From Sulfurovum sp. (GTDB taxonomy: Bacteria; Campylobacterota; Campylobacteria; Campylobacterales; Sulfurovaceae): a stretch of DNA of 6,956 nt. Shown here in pieces: positions 1-6,509 of the stretch. The position numbers and the translations under genes are program-made. The stretch spans positions 1 to 6,956 of the forward strand of contig JAPHUJ010000253.1 in assembly GCA_026193735.1 (NCBI GenBank). The letters run 5' to 3'. Below the pieces are notes generated by a model. That model saw only the letters and a program-made list of their open reading frames with translations. It was not told the DNA's origin and searched no databases. How positions within the stretch are numbered: the stretch's first letter is position 1; every line of letters starts with the position of its first letter.

Positions 1-833
1 ACAAGGTCTACCTCTGCAGGTGTCTCTTTAGCTAGTCTTTTCCCCATTTCTAAACGCATTTCATACACATTTTTACCATCTATAGTGGAGTCCGGTCTGG
101 CAAAATAAATATATTCAAAAGCACATGGATGATAGTCTGGTTCAAACACTTTTTCTGACTTAGGTTCTTTGCCTTCTTCAAAGATAAGCATCTCTCCAGG
201 TTCTACATCACGTATAAACTCAGCCCCTACCAAATCAAATGCACATGTCTCAGAAGCTACGATATATCCTCCGTCTTTTAGTTTACCAAGACTGAGAGGA
301 CGAATACCAAAACGGTCACGGATCACAAACATTTTAGAACGACTTTGTATCGCCAAACAATATGCACCCTCTATCTTTGTGAGCATATCTTTAATGCGGT
401 CTACCAAAGAATCTTGCTGAGATTTTGCTATGAGATGAATAATGTTTTCCGTATCCATATCTGTTTGAAAAATAGCACCCCTGTCTATCAATTCATTTCT
501 TACTTCATGTTTATTGATAAGGTTACCATTATGCACGACTGATATCTCTCCAAGTTTATACTTGGCAAAGACAGGCTGTGCATCTCCGGCAGATTCACTA
601 CCTGCTGTTGAGTAACGGTTATGCCCTACAGCACATCCACCTGTTAAACTGTCAAGCGTAGTTTGAGAAAAGACATCTGACACCATACCACGCTTTTTAT
701 AGATAGAAATCCGCTCACCATTGGCTACAGAAATACCTGTAGCTTCTTGTCCACGATGCTGCATAGAAAAGAGCGAATAATACGCTACAGTAGAAGCTTT
801 TTTTGCACCGAAAACACCAACTATTGCACACAT
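1..833 (-). CDS. purF: Amidophosphoribosyltransferase (PurF), 3' part cut off by window edge
   Basis: First committed enzyme of purine synthesis: converts PRPP and glutamine to 5-phosphoribosylamine in the cytoplasm. The 277 visible codons begin Met-Cys-Ala-Ile-Val-Gly, so Cys2 becomes the N-terminal nucleophile of a class II glutamine amidotransferase after Met removal. There is no propeptide ahead of it. Amidotransferase motifs are all present: QHRGQEATGIS (25-35), GHNRYSTAG (70-78), HNGN (101-104) and Asp127. The linker CAFEYIYFARPDS (237-249) leads into the phosphoribosyltransferase domain, most of which lies beyond the left edge. Cys237 sits where Bacillus-type enzymes have their first 4Fe-4S ligand, but the other ligands would be outside the window, so a cluster cannot be judged. 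The start is set by AGGA at 841-844, seven bases upstream and inside the end of dapB. Only one base separates the dapB stop from this ATG, so the two are very likely cotranscribed and translationally coupled. Ala3 replaces the more usual Gly. Confidence 0.97.
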   Translation of the reverse strand, partial: MCAIVGVFGAKKASTVAYYSLFSMQHRGQEATGISVANGERISIYKKRGMVSDVFSQTTLDSLTGGCAVGHNRYSTAGSESAGDAQPVFAKYKLGEISVVHNGNLINKHEVRNELIDRGAIFQTDMDTENIIHLIAKSQQDSLVDRIKDMLTKIEGAYCLAIQSRSKMFVIRDRFGIRPLSLGKLKDGGYIVASETCAFDLVGAEFIRDVEPGEMLIFEEGKEPKSEKVFEPDYHPCAFEYIYFARPDSTIDGKNVYEMRLEMGKRLAKETPAEVDL

Positions 834-834
834 A

Positions 835-1602
835 TTAAATTCCTAAACAATCATTAATAGAGTAAAGACCACTCTCTTGATTTACTACCCATTTGGCAGC
901 TCTTATAGCACCTTTAGAGAACGTTTCTCTACTGGTTGCCGTATGGTTAAGCTCTAAAAACTCACCATCATTGTAGAAACCAACGGTATGCCGTCCTACG
1001 ATGTCACCACCACGAAGAGCCATAACTGCTATCTCGTCTTTTGTTCTCGCACCTATCTGTCCATCTCTACCGCTTACACGTACTGCATCCAGGTCTAGAC
1101 CACGACCCTTGGCTGCAAATTCACCCAGTGTTAACGCTGTACCACTCGGTGCATCTACTTTATGTCTATGATGCTGTTCTACGATCTCAATATCAAAATC
1201 TTTAAGTGTAGCTGACACCTGTTCTACCAATTGTTTAAGCAGTGCGATACCTGCTGACATATTTGAAGCATAAAGAACCGGCATTTCTTTTGAAGCTTCT
1301 TTTAAGAGATTTTGCTGATGTTCAGTAAACCCTGTTGTTGCGATGACAAGTGCAGTTGGATTTTCAAGTGCTGCCTCACAAAGTTCCTGAGTTGCTTCAG
1401 GAGCAGAGAAGTCAATGATAACATCACAGTTTTCAAGTAATATTCTCATACTGTTCGTCACTAAAACATCTGAAGGCAAATCTCTTTTAAGTTCATCAAA
1501 TACATGCACTGCGCTTAAAGGTAAATCTTTGTCATGTAAAAGACTGTCTATGAGAAGATTACCCACTCTACCTGTACTACCTACAATACCCACTTTTGCC
1601 AT
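835..1602 (-). CDS. dapB: 4-hydroxy-tetrahydrodipicolinate reductase (DapB)
   Basis: Reduces 4-hydroxy-tetrahydrodipicolinate to tetrahydrodipicolinate with NAD(P)H, the second step of the diaminopimelate/lysine branch, in the cytoplasm. The 255-residue length is normal for the family. An N-terminal Rossmann fold carries GIVGSTGRVG (5-14). TTGF (89-92) and ASNMS (112-116) line the cofactor and substrate pocket. The family signature HHRHKVDAPSGTA (144-156) holds the catalytic His and Lys, and RGGDIVGRHTV (197-207) follows in the C-terminal tetramerisation domain. The start is well supported: AAGGA lies just upstream and overlaps the TAA stop of trxB, with nine bases between the genes. It is the middle gene of trxB-dapB-purF and has no promoter of its own that I can see. 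The dapB-purF adjacency also occurs in Campylobacter jejuni as I recall. Nothing is missing or truncated. Confidence 0.97.
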   Translation of the reverse strand: MAKVGIVGSTGRVGNLLIDSLLHDKDLPLSAVHVFDELKRDLPSDVLVTNSMRILLENCDVIIDFSAPEATQELCEAALENPTALVIATTGFTEHQQNLLKEASKEMPVLYASNMSAGIALLKQLVEQVSATLKDFDIEIVEQHHRHKVDAPSGTALTLGEFAAKGRGLDLDAVRVSGRDGQIGARTKDEIAVMALRGGDIVGRHTVGFYNDGEFLELNHTATSRETFSKGAIRAAKWVVNQESGLYSINDCLGI

Positions 1603-1611
1603 TTTGTTTCC

Positions 1612-2550
1612 TTACGCTTGTTCTTGAATATATGAAATTACTTGAAGTGCAGCTATTGAGCCATCACCTGCTGCTGAAACCACTTGCTTAGGTGCTTCTA
1701 TACGCATATCACCTGCTGCAAAAAGCCCAGGTACTGATGTTTTCATACTCAGATCTACGATGACCTGACCCCAGTCATTCATCTTACAAATGAACTCACC
1801 TTTTTCATCTTTGAGTACGTCATTTCTTACATTATGCCCAACAAAAACAAAAAGTCCTGTATTGTCCATATGTGTGATAGTGCCATCATTGTTTTTGATA
1901 TTCACACCAGATAAGCCCATTGCATCACCTACTGCTTCTTCTATGACTGAGTTAGTCACAAGGTGAATGTTGCTTTTTCTCATGACTCTGTCCAATGTCG
2001 GAGGTGCAGCTCTAAACTCCTCACGACGATGAACTACATACACATCTGAACAGATGTTAGAGAGGTAAAATGCCTCTTCTAAAGCTGTATCTCCACCACC
2101 CAGAACAGTCACGGGCTTGTCTTTATAAAAGAAACCATCACAAGTAGCACAGGTACTCACGCCTTTCCCGAAGTATTCATCTTCACCTTTGAATCCTGCC
2201 CTTTTAGGTACAGATCCTGTACATACGATGACAGTCATCGCTTCTACAGTACTACCGCCTTCAAGTGTCACAGTAAAATGTTCACCTGTTTTCGCCACAC
2301 GTTCTACTTTTTTCATCTCATGCTTGAGACCAAAGTGAAAACACTGCTTTTGCCAAGTGTCCATAAAATCCATACCTGTTTTATCGTGTTCAAAAAATCC
2401 GGGATAGTTTTCTATCTCAGAACTTTGAGTGATCTGCCCACCAGGCATACCCATCTCAAATAACGTCACATTCTTAAGTCCGCCACGTGTTGTATAAAGT
2501 CCTGCTGTAAGTCCCGCAGGACCTCCACCGATGATTGCACAATCTAACAT
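1612..2550 (-). CDS. trxB: Thioredoxin-disulfide reductase (TrxB)
   Basis: FAD flavoprotein that passes electrons from NADPH to thioredoxin in the cytoplasm. At 312 residues it is a standard low-molecular-weight bacterial TrxB. The FAD-binding GGGPAG (8-13) opens the protein, and a GGQI segment (37-40) follows. The redox-active CATC (134-137) lies in the inserted NADPH domain. That domain also shows [10 protein letters not shown] (151-160) and HRREEFRA (174-181); the arginines of the latter are the usual NADPH-phosphate contacts. The C-terminal FAD motif is LFAAGD (276-281). The start is supported by AAAGGA seven bases upstream. It leads the trxB-dapB-purF unit, with its own TATAAT promoter, and is separated from trxA upstream by a strong terminator. 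The enzyme is therefore probably not transcribed mainly with its substrate protein. Ferredoxin/flavodoxin-NADP reductase relatives are excluded by the CATC pair. Confidence 0.97.
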   Translation of the reverse strand: MLDCAIIGGGPAGLTAGLYTTRGGLKNVTLFEMGMPGGQITQSSEIENYPGFFEHDKTGMDFMDTWQKQCFHFGLKHEMKKVERVAKTGEHFTVTLEGGSTVEAMTVIVCTGSVPKRAGFKGEDEYFGKGVSTCATCDGFFYKDKPVTVLGGGDTALEEAFYLSNICSDVYVVHRREEFRAAPPTLDRVMRKSNIHLVTNSVIEEAVGDAMGLSGVNIKNNDGTITHMDNTGLFVFVGHNVRNDVLKDEKGEFICKMNDWGQVIVDLSMKTSVPGLFAAGDMRIEAPKQVVSAAGDGSIAALQVISYIQEQA

Positions 2551-2595
2551 TTATTATTCCTTTAAAAAAGTAAAATATTTAAGCAAATAGTACTT

Positions 2596-2601
2596 ATTAT
2601 A
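2596..2601 (-). promoter_or_regulatory. Putative -10 box (TATAAT) for trxB-dapB-purF
   Basis: A perfect TATAAT on the minus strand, preceded by a T-rich stretch and lacking a clear -35, as is common for the vegetative sigma factor of Campylobacterota. It would start transcription near 2589, giving a leader of about 38 bases ahead of trxB. It lies downstream of the trxA terminator, so it is the likely source of the three-gene message. Confidence 0.6.
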
Positions 2602-2666
2602 CAATGAAAATACTTGGTTAAAAATTTTAGGAGATTTTATCTAAATATAGATATGACTGAAGTGTT

Positions 2667-2692
2667 AAAAAGAGGGATGACACCCTCTTTTT
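2667..2692 (-). terminator. Rho-independent terminator of trxA
   Basis: A perfect 10-bp stem (AAAAAGAGGG with CCCTCTTTTT) around a six-base loop, starting about nine bases after the trxA stop codon. On the minus strand the 3' arm ends in a run of five T. The stem is symmetric, so it would also form on the plus strand, but no plus-strand gene needs it. It splits trxA from trxB. Confidence 0.88.
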
Positions 2693-2701
2693 ATGCATAA
2701 C

Positions 2702-3019
2702 TTAGAGTAGTGCGTTAATTTTTTCTGCAAATGCGTCTTTAGAAGCTGCACCTACCATTTGGTCTACCATTTCGCCATCTCTGAAGAAAAGAATTGCTGG
2801 GATAGATCTGATACCATATTTTACTGCAATATCTTGTTGCTCATCTGTGTTTACTTTACAGATAGTCGCTTTACCGTCAAAATCTTCTGCAAGTTCTTCG
2901 ATAACTGGAGCGATCATTCTACAAGGTCCACACCATGGAGCCCAGAAGTCCACCATAGTTATACCTTCTGCGATAGTCGCATCAAAGTTGTCGTTTGTTA
3001 ATTCTACATATTTTGCCAT
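2702..3019 (-). CDS. trxA: Thioredoxin (TrxA)
   Basis: Small cytoplasmic disulfide reductant, the substrate of TrxB encoded next door. It is 105 residues long, the standard size. The active site is WCGPC (29-33), inside the classic FWAPWCGPCRM context, and the conserved cis-proline is Pro74 in RSIPAILFF. There is no signal peptide and no second redox motif, which argues for a housekeeping thioredoxin rather than an exported thioredoxin-like protein. AAAGGA lies about seven bases upstream of the ATG. The gene appears to be a single-gene unit: a TATACT -10 stands about 30 bases upstream and a strong hairpin follows the stop. The trxA-trxB adjacency is common in Campylobacterota. Confidence 0.97.
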   Translation of the reverse strand: MAKYVELTNDNFDATIAEGITMVDFWAPWCGPCRMIAPVIEELAEDFDGKATICKVNTDEQQDIAVKYGIRSIPAILFFRDGEMVDQMVGAASKDAFAEKINALL

Positions 3020-3051
3020 ATTTATTCCTTTATTTTATATTTAATAGAAAT

Positions 3052-3057
3052 AGTATA
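3052..3057 (-). promoter_or_regulatory. Putative -10 box (TATACT) for trxA
   Basis: TATACT on the minus strand within an AT-rich spacer, with no convincing -35. Transcription would start near 3045, leaving a leader of about 25 bases that includes the AAAGGA ribosome binding site of trxA. Confidence 0.5.
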
Positions 3058-3155
3058 ACCTAATTTCTTATAAAAACTATTGTTATAGCTTATATTTTTA
3101 AAATTTTTTATACTTTTGTTCTAATTATATACATTTAGGATAAAAAGACTCTTAT

Positions 3156-3905
3156 TTATATTTGCTCCAAGCTGATTTCTGGATATCGAGAAGAGCGCGT
3201 GCCTTCTATAGATTTATTTCTCTTTCCTTTAACCGTATAAACAAAAGAAATTTTTGCCTTATCTGTCGTATTTTTATTAGCACGATGTAACAGCCTTCCG
3301 TGAAACAGTACCACATCACCTTTGTGTAATATCGTACTGGTTTTCGTTTCTATCAATTTTTTATTTTCTGGCGGCGTGCAGGAAAAGTATTGTTTGCCTT
3401 CAAACTGCCCTGCAGAAAATTGCATTTTATGACTGCCAGGGATAAATTCCAAGACACCATTTTCATCATACTCCTCATCAAGTGCAAGCCATACACTGAC
3501 AAGATTGTCATTCTCATAGTTCCAGTATCTGATATCCTGATGCCACGAAGTCTCTGTAGATGTATGAGGCATTTTGGTCATAATAGAATTATGGTGGGCC
3601 AAAGTAAGTACCGGTGTGTCTTCCAGTACTTGTTCTAAGATCGGACGTATCTCTTCATTTTCCATCCATGTTTTAAACACGATATCCCGTTGATACACTT
3701 GTCTTAGTCTACGTACTGTGACTCTAAGTTCTTCTTTATCCTGGCCTACATATTCAGACTCAGTTTCGATAGGAGGGATTTTATGTTTTAAATGTACTTT
3801 GGCTAACTCTAAAATAGTGTCACATAACTCATGATCAGCAAAATGGCGCAACACAAGAAAACCGTCTCTGTTAAACTGTTCTAGTTGCGAAGTGGAGAGT
3901 TTCAT
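3156..3905 (-). CDS. Phytanoyl-CoA dioxygenase (PhyH) family Fe(II)/2-oxoglutarate oxygenase
   Basis: Probable non-haem iron, 2-oxoglutarate and O2-dependent hydroxylase of 249 residues, cytoplasmic; its substrate cannot be read from sequence. The N-terminal FNRDGFLVLRHF (11-22) is typical of the family. The iron facial triad is seen as His122 and Asp124 in SWHQDIRYW and His207 in LFHGRLLHRAN. ENGVLEFIPGSH (148-159) is the usual core strand. Eleven residues after His207, where human PHYH and ectoine hydroxylase have an Arg that binds 2-oxoglutarate, this protein has Lys218. That could keep the salt bridge or alter cosubstrate use. It does not show the ectoine hydroxylase signature. The start has AAAGGG seven bases upstream. 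The gene has its own TATAAT promoter after yraN, and an AT-rich spacer of about 135 bases separates it from trxA. It sits inside a yraN-trxA-trxB order that lacks it in Campylobacter jejuni, suggesting an insertion. Oxygen dependence implies at least microaerobic growth. Confidence 0.9.
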   Translation of the reverse strand: MKLSTSQLEQFNRDGFLVLRHFADHELCDTILELAKVHLKHKIPPIETESEYVGQDKEELRVTVRRLRQVYQRDIVFKTWMENEEIRPILEQVLEDTPVLTLAHHNSIMTKMPHTSTETSWHQDIRYWNYENDNLVSVWLALDEEYDENGVLEFIPGSHKMQFSAGQFEGKQYFSCTPPENKKLIETKTSTILHKGDVVLFHGRLLHRANKNTTDKAKISFVYTVKGKRNKSIEGTRSSRYPEISLEQI

Positions 3906-3932
3906 CGCTGTACCCTTTAGATAATATGAAGA

Positions 3933-3938
3933 ATTATA
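3933..3938 (-). promoter_or_regulatory. Putative -10 box (TATAAT) for the PhyH-family gene
   Basis: GGTATAAT on the minus strand, in the 45-base gap between the yraN stop and the PhyH-family start. A T-rich stretch (GTGTTTTATTAGG) precedes it. Transcription would start near 3926 with a leader of about 20 bases. It would let the oxygenase be expressed apart from fdh-yraN. Confidence 0.55.
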
Positions 3939-3950
3939 CCTAATAAAACA

Positions 3951-4295
3951 CTAAAGCGTTACATTTTCTATAAACTCTACCTCATCATATCGCAAGATAA
4001 GGGCATCAATACTAAATGCCACATCCAAGTTTTTTGTTTTCATGTAATAATGTGCGGAGTTTATGACTTTTCGAAGCTTGGAAGGAGTGATATTATACAC
4101 AGGGTCGAAGTCAGCTTTACCACTCTTCACTTCTATAAAGTGTAAAACATCATCACGACTTGCGATGATGTCTATCTCTCCAAGCTTACGTGCAAAGTAA
4201 TTACGTTCAACAATGAGAAACCCTTCCTGTTCTAAAAAACGTGTGGCAAAAGTCTCACTCTCGTCACCATATTTTTTAGGGAGTTCACGTTGCAT
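3951..4295 (-). CDS. yraN: YraN/UPF0102 family endonuclease-like protein
   Basis: Small protein of the restriction-endonuclease-like fold, distantly related to archaeal Holliday junction resolvases; its cellular role is poorly defined. With the ATG start it is 114 residues, within the usual 110-130. The family pattern is clear: KKYGDESETFATRFLEQEGF near the N-terminus, an RNY turn, then GEIDIIA (39-45) and FIEVKSGK (53-60). Together Glu40/Asp42 and Glu55/Lys57 make the nuclease-type metal site. I chose ATG at 4295 because its A is shared with the fdh TAA stop (TAATG), a classic coupling arrangement. A TTG three codons upstream (4304) is also open and would add only three residues. A GAGG-containing stretch at 4305-4312 could serve either start but is ideally spaced for neither. 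It is probably translated from the fdh message by coupling. In Campylobacter jejuni the yraN homologue lies directly before trxA, as I recall. Confidence 0.92.
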   Translation of the reverse strand: MQRELPKKYGDESETFATRFLEQEGFLIVERNYFARKLGEIDIIASRDDVLHFIEVKSGKADFDPVYNITPSKLRKVINSAHYYMKTKNLDVAFSIDALILRYDEVEFIENVTL

Positions 4296-6406
4296 TATCC
4301 GCAACCCACCTCATCACCCACAGGAAGGATATCTACTTTAACAGACTTAAATCGCGCTGTCAAAATGAGTTCATCGCACTCATCACCAAAGAGTGCATTA
4401 AGTCTACTTGCTGCATGATGGAAGGTACAAAATAGTGTTCTTGACTTCACTTTATCTGTATATCTTACGCTCAGTGCTTCACTTTCACCATATTCACTAC
4501 GTAAGATAACTCTATCACCAAGTTTTCCCTCATCTTCCAGTGGTGCGAGAAGCATATCTTCATCGTATTTACTCCATAACTTATCAGTTTGTTTCGTTTG
4601 CGCTGCATTGTTATAGTGCGCTAAAGTACGCCCTGTTGTCAAGTAATATCCTTCCAATGAATCCTTATAGAATTTTTTATCAAGTATTTCCTGCACCATA
4701 CCACGAGGTTCATACTGCTTATAGACATACTTTCCAAGTCCATCATCTGTACGGAAGTCAAGTAAATGAAGAATAGGTGTATCTTCATGGTAGATCGGCC
4801 ACTGCATGCCTCTTTTTCTGTGACGAGCCAGTCTGTAGTAGTCAGCGCCTGAAAATCTTCTCGGTGCAACCACTCTTACTTCATTCCACACATCTTCAGA
4901 GGTTTTAAAGTCGAAGTTTTCACCATCCCCCAGTTTTTCTGCCATCTGGGTAAGTACTTCCCAGTCATCTGGAAGATCACTTTTCACCAAAGGCTGAGAA
5001 AGGTGCAGTCTTCTCATGGCATTCACATAAACACCTGTTTTTTCATACGCTGACTTCACCCCTATCACGATGTCTGCTTTTTTAGTTACATCTGTCATGA
5101 ACAATTCTTGTACCATCACAAACTCTAACATATCCATAGCTTTATCGATCTTGTTGATATTTGGGTGAATATGTGTAATGTCTTCTCCCATGTTGAGTAA
5201 AGCCTTAATACGTCCATCTAACATTGCATCCATTAGTTGAGGCGTCATAAGTCCTTCAACTTTTGGCTTCTGATAATCTGGTGCGAAATATGGTAAACAA
5301 CCCATATCACAAGCACCCTGTACATTGTTCTGTCCACGAAGAGGCATAAGCCCTGCCCCCGTTTTTCCCACATTACCAGTCATCAATGCCAAGTGTGTTA
5401 TAGCCATAACGGCATGTGAACCATCTAAGTTTTGAGTGATACCAAGTCCCCAAAATATCATCGATTTTTTTACTGCATATTCTCTTGCTATGTTCGGTAT
5501 CATTTTCGCTAAATACTCATACCCTTCTACGTCTTTGAAGAAGTCAGGGTTGGCATAAGGATCATTTAAAATTTTCTCTTTAAAGTCATCAAAGCCTTTT
5601 GTACGGTTATCAATAAAACTTTGATCATAAAGTTCTTCATCTATAATGACATACGCCATCATATTTAAGATCAACAAATTCGATTCAAAAGGTATCACAC
5701 AATTGTGTTTAGCCAATTTTGCCATTTTTGTTTCACGAACATCGATGATCGCTAAGTTATTATGTGTTCTAGCCATCGATACGATACGATTTGAAATGAT
5801 CGGGTGTGCTTCCATAGTGTTTGAACCGATAACCACCATAAATTCTGTCTCATAAATGTCGTTATAAGGGTTCGTCGCTGCACCCTCACCTATGGTCGCT
5901 CTCATCCCTTTAAGTGAAGGTGAATGGCATACTCTTGCACAGTTATCTACATGCGGAGAGTCCATGGTCTCACGGCAAAACTTTTGAAATGCATACGCAG
6001 ATTCACATGAAGTTCTTGCCCCTCCGATGGCACAGAAGCTATCTCCGCCATACTTCTTTTTGATCTCATCGAGTTTCATCGTTGCTATACTTGTGGCTGT
6101 GTCAAGATCACAAGTCATAAACTCAGCATTAAACTCTGTAAGTTTGGATGCGAAAGCATTTTGTATTTGAGGGTTTTTCTCTAAAAATGTTTTTCTAATA
6201 CGTGGTTCACGTATACGATCTTTAGAATCCACAAAGTCATAACCGTATTTACCCTTTATACAAAGATTTCCTTCGGAAACCACACCGTCTTTCTGTGCAT
6301 AGATCTTTACGATCTTATTGTTTTCTACCACACCGGTGATGTCACACCCTACACCACAGTAGGTACATACACTTTCTATCTCTTCTCTATCATACTTTAT
6401 TGTCAT
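4295..6406 (-). CDS. Formate dehydrogenase catalytic (alpha) subunit, cysteine type
   Basis: Molybdenum/tungsten bis-pterin enzyme that oxidises formate to CO2 (or the reverse). At 703 residues it is close to E. coli FdhF (715). It lacks both a Tat signal and the N-terminal iron-sulfur extension of NAD-linked FdhA, so a cytoplasmic enzyme with one cluster is expected. The N-terminal 4Fe-4S ligands are Cys14, Cys17, Cys21 and Cys49, followed by Lys51, the usual electron-relay lysine. The metal ligand lies in NCARVCHSPS: Cys160 replaces the selenocysteine of FdhF, followed by His161. LRGQNNVQGACDMG (356-369) carries the active-site Arg357 and marks a formate dehydrogenase rather than a nitrate reductase. 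The C-terminal pterin-binding domain includes TTGRTLAHYNNA and FCTFHHAASRLNALF. I chose ATG at 6406 because AAGGG (6414-6418) lies seven bases upstream; a GTG at 6424 would add six residues but has no ribosome site and touches the palindrome. No electron-transfer subunit or fdhD is in the window. Its stop overlaps the yraN start. Confidence 0.93.
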   Translation of the reverse strand: MTIKYDREEIESVCTYCGVGCDITGVVENNKIVKIYAQKDGVVSEGNLCIKGKYGYDFVDSKDRIREPRIRKTFLEKNPQIQNAFASKLTEFNAEFMTCDLDTATSIATMKLDEIKKKYGGDSFCAIGGARTSCESAYAFQKFCRETMDSPHVDNCARVCHSPSLKGMRATIGEGAATNPYNDIYETEFMVVIGSNTMEAHPIISNRIVSMARTHNNLAIIDVRETKMAKLAKHNCVIPFESNLLILNMMAYVIIDEELYDQSFIDNRTKGFDDFKEKILNDPYANPDFFKDVEGYEYLAKMIPNIAREYAVKKSMIFWGLGITQNLDGSHAVMAITHLALMTGNVGKTGAGLMPLRGQNNVQGACDMGCLPYFAPDYQKPKVEGLMTPQLMDAMLDGRIKALLNMGEDITHIHPNINKIDKAMDMLEFVMVQELFMTDVTKKADIVIGVKSAYEKTGVYVNAMRRLHLSQPLVKSDLPDDWEVLTQMAEKLGDGENFDFKTSEDVWNEVRVVAPRRFSGADYYRLARHRKRGMQWPIYHEDTPILHLLDFRTDDGLGKYVYKQYEPRGMVQEILDKKFYKDSLEGYYLTTGRTLAHYNNAAQTKQTDKLWSKYDEDMLLAPLEDEGKLGDRVILRSEYGESEALSVRYTDKVKSRTLFCTFHHAASRLNALFGDECDELILTARFKSVKVDILPVGDEVGCG

Positions 6407-6413
6407 AAAACGG

Positions 6414-6418
6414 CCCTT
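6414..6418 (-). promoter_or_regulatory. Ribosome binding site deciding the fdh start
   Basis: AAGGG on the minus strand, seven bases before ATG 6406. It lies inside the reading frame if the upstream GTG at 6424 were used. That GTG has only AT-rich sequence without a Shine-Dalgarno match ahead of it, so the shorter 703-residue protein is preferred. Confidence 0.75.
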
Positions 6419-6423
6419 ATTCA

Positions 6424-6452
6424 CTAATTAAGATAAAATTTATCCTAATTAG
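6424..6452. promoter_or_regulatory. 29-bp near-perfect palindrome, candidate operator
   Basis: Left arm CTAATTAAGATAAA and right arm TTTATCCTAATTAG around a central A. The arms are complementary at 13 of 14 positions, the one exception being A6431 against C6445. There is no room for a normal RNA loop, so a dimeric or tetrameric DNA-binding regulator is more likely than a terminator. The core GATAAA-A-TTTATC partly resembles a Fur-type GATAAT-n-ATTATC box, but the differing inner bases and the long flanks argue against a confident assignment. It lies between the divergent fdh and small Cys-rich gene, so it could control either or both. Confidence 0.6.
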
Positions 6453-6474
6453 GCTTAAAATTAAGTAACTCTTG

Positions 6475-6480
6475 TTAATA
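6475..6480 (+). promoter_or_regulatory. Weak candidate -10 (TTAATA) for the small Cys-rich gene
   Basis: TTAATA (or TAATAT one base on) preceded by TG, about 30 bases upstream of the small gene. A CTTAAA at 6454-6459 is a poor -35 candidate lying immediately after the palindrome. Other AT-rich hexamers nearby could serve instead. Confidence 0.3.
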
Positions 6481-6488
6481 TCTGACAA

Positions 6489-6494
6489 ATTATA
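6489..6494 (-). promoter_or_regulatory. Putative -10 box (TATAAT) for fdh-yraN
   Basis: A perfect TATAAT on the minus strand within TTGATATAATTTG. Transcription would start near 6482, giving a leader of about 75 bases that contains the 29-bp palindrome. Its -35 region would fall over the start codon of the divergent small gene, so the two promoters would be interleaved. The assignment rests on the hexamer alone. Confidence 0.45.
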
Positions 6495-6509
6495 TCAAAA
6501 GGATTTACA

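Noticed and set aside
169..420. Plus-strand open frame of 83 codons.
   Set aside because: It lies antisense to the well-supported purF coding sequence, and its translation resembles no family.
3074..3091. Small AT-rich hairpin (CTAT/ATAG with a T run on the minus strand) as a terminator of the PhyH gene.
   Set aside because: Stem of about seven pairs with a single G-C pair and one G-U, in very AT-rich DNA; too weak to call.
3121..3145. TTAGGATAAA at 3135-3144, matching half of the fdh-upstream palindrome.
   Set aside because: Only one half-site, inside AT-rich spacer with no matching second arm; likely coincidence.
4639..4869. Alternative minus-strand open frame inside fdh.
   Set aside because: Out of frame within a continuous, fully conserved formate dehydrogenase; a shadow frame.
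4295..6406. Assignment as a nitrate reductase (NapA/NasA).
   Set aside because: The NCARVCHSPS and RGQNNVQGACDMG motifs are those of formate dehydrogenases.
6407..6424. GTG at 6424 as the fdh start.
   Set aside because: No ribosome binding site before it and it overlaps the palindrome edge; ATG 6406 has AAGGG at ideal spacing.
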